From: Providencia rettgeri
GTDB lineage: Bacteria; Pseudomonadota; Gammaproteobacteria; Enterobacterales; Enterobacteriaceae
Assembly: GCF_041075285.1 (NCBI RefSeq)
Contig: NZ_CP163512.1
Coordinates: 806,001-870,000, forward strand
Length of the DNA: 64,000 bases
Direction: 5' to 3'
In this document: piece after piece, positions 60,848-64,000 of the stretch
Position numbering within the stretch: the first letter of the stretch is position 1
Layout of the letters: every line of letters begins with the position of its first letter
Made by a program: the position numbers and the translations under genes
Notes under the pieces: model-generated
Told to the model about the DNA's origin: nothing
What the model saw: only the letters and a program-made list of their open reading frames with translations
Database searches by the model: none

Positions 60848-61240
60848 GTGTGTTTGCTGTATATAATAGTATGTAGTGTGTTTTTTTATGTTAGCCTATC
60901 GGATTGTCGATTACTATTGTCGGCGAGCGGTTTAAAGTGAGTTATTTGATATACGTCTATTTACGTATTCATTTTGAATAATTGCAATTGCTATAGCATT
61001 CATTTGCAAAATCCGTATGCTGTATTCTTTACCTTAAAGCATTTATATACAGTTGTTTTAATGAGGATCTTTGGGATCTTCGAAAATAAAAAATCAGCAC
61101 TTTTGTAAATTTTTGACTATTTTTTTAGATTAAATTGAACTTCAATGGTTTCTATAACTCAAAGTAGTGCTTGCTTTAGGATGGGAGAACATGATCAAGT
61201 TAACATATTATCAGCCTGAATTCGGGAGATGCTTCCTGAA
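60848..61240 (+). promoter_or_regulatory. nadB-rpoE intergenic region with a sigma-E promoter
   Basis: GAACTT at 61137-61142 and TCAAA at 61159-61163 are separated by 16 bases, the sigma-E consensus. It lies 78 bases before the rpoE start and gives the known autoregulation. No other gene is visible in this 393-base gap. Confidence 0.85.
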
Positions 61241-61819
61241 ATGAGCGAGCAATTAACAGACCAAGTATTGGTTGAAAAGGTACAAAAAGGTGATCAACAA
61301 GCTTTTAACTTACTGGTGATTAAGTACCAGCATAAGGTTGCAAGTTTAGTCTCCCGTTATGTGCCGCAAGCGGATGTGCCTGATGTGGCACAAGAATCAT
61401 TTATAAAAGCATATCGCGCGATTGGTTCGTTCCGAGGTGATAGTGCATTTTATACTTGGCTCTATCGTATAGCAGTGAATACGGCTAAGAATTATTTAGT
61501 GGCTCAAGATAGGCGTCCACCTGCGACAGATCTGGAAGCGAGTGATGCTGAAAACTTTGAGACAGCTGGTGCGTTAAAAGAAATTTCGAACCCAGAGAAC
61601 TTAATGTTGTCTGATGAATTAAAGAATGTCGTTTTCAAAACTATCGAATCTTTGCCGGAAGATTTACGAATGGCAATTACACTTCGCGAACTCGATGGTT
61701 TGAGCTATGAAGAAATCGCTGAAATTATGGACTGTCCTGTAGGCACTGTACGTTCACGTATTTTTAGGGCTAGGGAAGCGATTGATAATAAAGTACAACC
61801 TCTGATCCAACAGCACTAA
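61241..61819 (+). CDS. rpoE: RNA polymerase sigma-E factor
   Basis: The 192-residue ECF sigma factor responds to misfolded outer-membrane proteins. Region 2 (VAQESFIKAYRAIGSFRGDSAFYTWLYRIAVN) and region 4 (LPEDLRMAITLRELDGLSYEEIAEIMDCPVGTVRSRIFRAREAI) are well conserved. ATG 61241 (MSEQLTDQ) matches the E. coli start; four extra codons upstream are unlikely. Confidence 0.97.
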   Translation: MSEQLTDQVLVEKVQKGDQQAFNLLVIKYQHKVASLVSRYVPQADVPDVAQESFIKAYRAIGSFRGDSAFYTWLYRIAVNTAKNYLVAQDRRPPATDLEASDAENFETAGALKEISNPENLMLSDELKNVVFKTIESLPEDLRMAITLRELDGLSYEEIAEIMDCPVGTVRSRIFRAREAIDNKVQPLIQQH

Positions 61820-61878
61820 TGTTATTAAATCAGTAGGTTAACTATAATTGTGATGCAATTAACTGAAGGTAATTGGGC

Positions 61879-62502
61879 ATGCAAAGAGAGAAACTTTCCG
61901 CAATGATGGATGGCGAGGCCCTAGATTTAGAGCTTTTAAATGCCATTTCATATGATTCAACGTTAAAGCAACGTTGGGAGAGCTATCATCTTATTCGTGA
62001 TACTCTGCGTAATGATACTGGCGAGGTCATACATTTTGATATTGCTAGTAAAGTTGCGGCAGCATTAGAGAATGAAGCTGTGCGTATTAATCCTCAGGTA
62101 GTTGTCGAATCGCAGCCTGAACCTGCGACTTGGGGGGCTTTCCCGTTCTGGGGCAAAATCCGTCCTTGGGCGAGCCAAATAACTCAAATCGGTGTGGCAG
62201 CATGTGTTTCACTAGCGGTTATTGTGGGTGTGCAACAGTACAACCAAAGTAATGCTGTTGATTCCACCGTAGATGAGCCAATGTTTAATACCATTCCTGT
62301 TGGAAGCGGTGCACCTGTAAGCCTGAACATTTCAGATAATCAATTATTTGGTAATGAACAACAACTTCAACAGGTTGAACAGCAAAATCAACGTATTAAT
62401 GCGATGTTGCAACAATACGAAATTGAGAGACGCTCAATGCTGAACCAGCAATATCAACAGTCTGAACAACCTGCGTCTGCTGCAGGAGTTAAACTGAAAT
62501 AA
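61879..62502 (+). CDS. rseA: Anti-sigma-E factor RseA
   Basis: The 207-residue protein has an N-terminal cytoplasmic sigma-binding domain (MQREKLSAMMDGEALDLELL), one membrane segment (about 108-125) and a periplasmic Gln-rich C-terminus. DegS and RseP cleave it to free sigma-E. ATG 61879 is chosen by homology. The stop overlaps the rseB start (TAATG). Confidence 0.94.
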   Translation: MQREKLSAMMDGEALDLELLNAISYDSTLKQRWESYHLIRDTLRNDTGEVIHFDIASKVAAALENEAVRINPQVVVESQPEPATWGAFPFWGKIRPWASQITQIGVAACVSLAVIVGVQQYNQSNAVDSTVDEPMFNTIPVGSGAPVSLNISDNQLFGNEQQLQQVEQQNQRINAMLQQYEIERRSMLNQQYQQSEQPASAAGVKLK

Positions 62503-63452
62503 TGAAAAAATGGTTATCCGTCATCTGCCTGACGGGCAGCCTGATTATTTCTAATCAAGCTTCGGCATCTGAACAAGGTGCCGATGTTCTTTTTAAAGAA
62601 ATGGGGAATGCTGCCCAAAACCTCTCTTATGAAATGTCGTTTATGACATTCAGTCCGCAATCTATTACACCTGTAAGATATCGCCATGCAATAATTAACG
62701 GTGTACCTGTTTCACAAATGATCCAAATGGACTCATCACGGCGAGAAATTGTTCAAAAAGGTAATAATATCAGTTATTTTGAACCTGGCTTTGATGCATT
62801 TAGTTTGAATGGTCAAAATATCGTTGATAATTTACCGTCCGTTTTATTTGCTAACTATGAACAGATAAAGCCTTACTACAATTTTATTGATGCGGGGCGT
62901 ACACATATCGGTGATCGACCCGCTTTAGTGATCCGCATAATATCGAAAGACAATTCCCGATTTAATTATGTAGTATTAATTGATGAGGAGACGAAACTAC
63001 CATTACGTATTGATTTGTTGGATAACAACAGTCAAACATTGGAGCAGTTTCGTGTGATCTCTACAGTACTAGACAGTAAAACAGTGAATGATTCATTACT
63101 CGCACTGAGTCAGGTAAATATGCCACCGTTGCTGGTATACCCGAAAAATACGGCACCATCCTTTAAATGGCAAGTTGGAATACTTCCACCCGGTTTTGAA
63201 GAAACATCGCGTTCTTTGCGTAAATTAAGTGAGGATGATGTTGTAGAAACTGCCATGTTCAGCGATGGGTTATTTACTTTTTCAGTTAATGTGACGAAAT
63301 CAGCTAAAGGCCCTTTATTGGAACAACCAATGCAAAATGGGCGTCGTACAATTTATACAATGACGCAAAAACAAAATGTCATTACTGTGATTGGTGAATT
63401 ACCTTTGCCCACAGCACAAGTTATTGCGGGTAGTGTTCAGTTCCGGGAGTAG
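62502..63452 (+). CDS. rseB: Sigma-E regulatory protein RseB
   Basis: The 316-residue periplasmic protein has a signal peptide (about 1-22, ending ASA) and two domains related to lipoprotein carriers. It protects RseA from cleavage and senses LPS or mislocalised lipoproteins. Confidence 0.94.
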   Translation: MKKWLSVICLTGSLIISNQASASEQGADVLFKEMGNAAQNLSYEMSFMTFSPQSITPVRYRHAIINGVPVSQMIQMDSSRREIVQKGNNISYFEPGFDAFSLNGQNIVDNLPSVLFANYEQIKPYYNFIDAGRTHIGDRPALVIRIISKDNSRFNYVVLIDEETKLPLRIDLLDNNSQTLEQFRVISTVLDSKTVNDSLLALSQVNMPPLLVYPKNTAPSFKWQVGILPPGFEETSRSLRKLSEDDVVETAMFSDGLFTFSVNVTKSAKGPLLEQPMQNGRRTIYTMTQKQNVITVIGELPLPTAQVIAGSVQFRE

Positions 63453-63455
63453 GTT

Positions 63456-63920
63456 ATGGTAAAAGAGTGGGCAACTGTTGTTCGTTGGCAGAATGGAAGA
63501 GCATTACTGCGGTATGGTTCTTCATCAGGATGCGGAAGTTGCGGTGCTCGTAAAACCTGTGGGTCTTATGCGCTCAGTAAAATAGGACCAAACACAGAAC
63601 ATGAATTGGAAATTGCGATTGAACAGCCTTTAGTTGAAGGGCAGAAAATCGAAGTCGGTATTCCTGAAGGTAGTTTAATTCGTTCAGCCATGCTGGTGTA
63701 TTTAACACCGATTTTAGGATTATTTATTTTTGCTGGCCTTGCACAATCGTTTGATATTGAACAATTTGGGGTGGCGATTTCTGGGGTAGTAGGTGGTGTA
63801 ATCGGCTTTTTTACAGCCCGTAAACTCGCTACGTATTGGCGGGATGATGCCGCTTTCCAACCTGTTGTTTTGCAAATAGGTTTACCGCCTTCTGAGCTTT
63901 CGGTAAAGGTTACCTGCTGA
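63456..63920 (+). CDS. rseC: SoxR-reducing and sigma-E regulatory protein RseC
   Basis: The 154-residue inner-membrane protein has a cysteine cluster (SGCGSCGARKTCGS, near 27-40) and two membrane segments (about 73-92 and 98-118). It is linked to SoxR reduction and thiamine synthesis in E. coli. The last gene of the rpoE operon. Confidence 0.94.
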   Translation: MVKEWATVVRWQNGRALLRYGSSSGCGSCGARKTCGSYALSKIGPNTEHELEIAIEQPLVEGQKIEVGIPEGSLIRSAMLVYLTPILGLFIFAGLAQSFDIEQFGVAISGVVGGVIGFFTARKLATYWRDDAAFQPVVLQIGLPPSELSVKVTC

Positions 63921-63950
63921 ATATCAATAGATTATTTTCAATTTAACCGA

Positions 63951-64000
63951 TGCGCCGTAAAACCCCATCCTTCAGGGCTGGGATATAAGGCGCAGTTTTT
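63951..64000. repeat. Nested hairpin resembling an IS200/IS605-type end
   Basis: Outer arms TGCGCC/GGCGCA enclose an inner stem around CCCCATCC-TTCA-GGGCTGGG, followed by T5 at the window edge. Read on the minus strand, the sequence resembles the right-end hairpin found after tnpB genes of IS200/IS605-type elements. If so, the element lies beyond 64000. A plain terminator of the rpoE operon is the alternative. Confidence 0.45.

Overview
The window is chromosome of a gammaproteobacterium of the order Enterobacterales, most likely Morganellaceae and probably Providencia. The right third has the host order smpB, ratA, rnfH, bamE, recN, nadK, grpE, then ung, grcA, srmB, gltS, hutG, trmN6, nadB and rpoE-rseABC. 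The tmRNA encodes the tag ANDENYALAA and the DNA looks AT-rich. The genus is inferred from gene order and protein resemblance; no database was searched.

Positions about 205 to 44,730 are one prophage inserted at the 3' end of ssrA. A 31-bp exact copy of the tmRNA 3' end lies at each boundary (205-235 and 44695-44725). The lysogeny, replication and lysis modules are lambdoid; the virion is a contractile-tail myovirus. From left to right: (i) a four-gene ABC-ATPase operon (599-3822) between the attachment site and integrase; (ii) integrase, excisionase and a leftward early operon with a Gp157-like protein and a Rad52-like annealing protein; (iii) an immunity region with CI-type repressor, Cro/YdaS and YdaT/CII-like genes and four matching 17-bp operators; (iv) replication genes (O-like, DnaB-like); (v) an inverted cassette with a reverse transcriptase and a PD-(D/E)XK-like protein (13794-16186); (vi) DUF1367, Ref-like HNH and Q-like genes; (vii) lysis genes (holin, SAR endolysin, Rz with nested Rz1); (viii) small accessory genes including an entericidin-like lipoprotein; (ix) terminase, head, sheath, tube, frameshifted tail chaperone, tape measure, baseplate and fibre; (x) surface-modification cargo, a GT52-like glycosyltransferase and an acetyltransferase broken by an in-frame stop.

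Two candidate defence systems stand out. The first resembles ABC three-component (ABC-3C) systems. It starts with a 64-residue single-pass membrane protein whose tail shares an NG-x-IV-x-x-DQ motif with the next protein, and a perfect LexA-type box lies upstream, suggesting SOS control. The second is the two-gene RT plus nuclease-like operon, with its own promoter, inside the phage early operon but on the opposite strand. Other unusual signals are eight TGCGCA palindromes in three codon phases in the terminase small-subunit gene (a possible packaging site), a U UUU UUC -1 frameshift site in the tail chaperone gene, and a tandemly duplicated early leader with covarying hairpins.

The host region is ordinary in gene content, with clear regulatory sites: LexA boxes before recN, a sigma-32 promoter before grpE, two FNR boxes before grcA and a sigma-E promoter before rpoE. 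Less ordinary are a lipase-ankyrin fusion between grcA and srmB, a palindromic intergenic repeat upstream of gltS, and a hairpin at the right edge that resembles the end of an IS200/IS605-type element.
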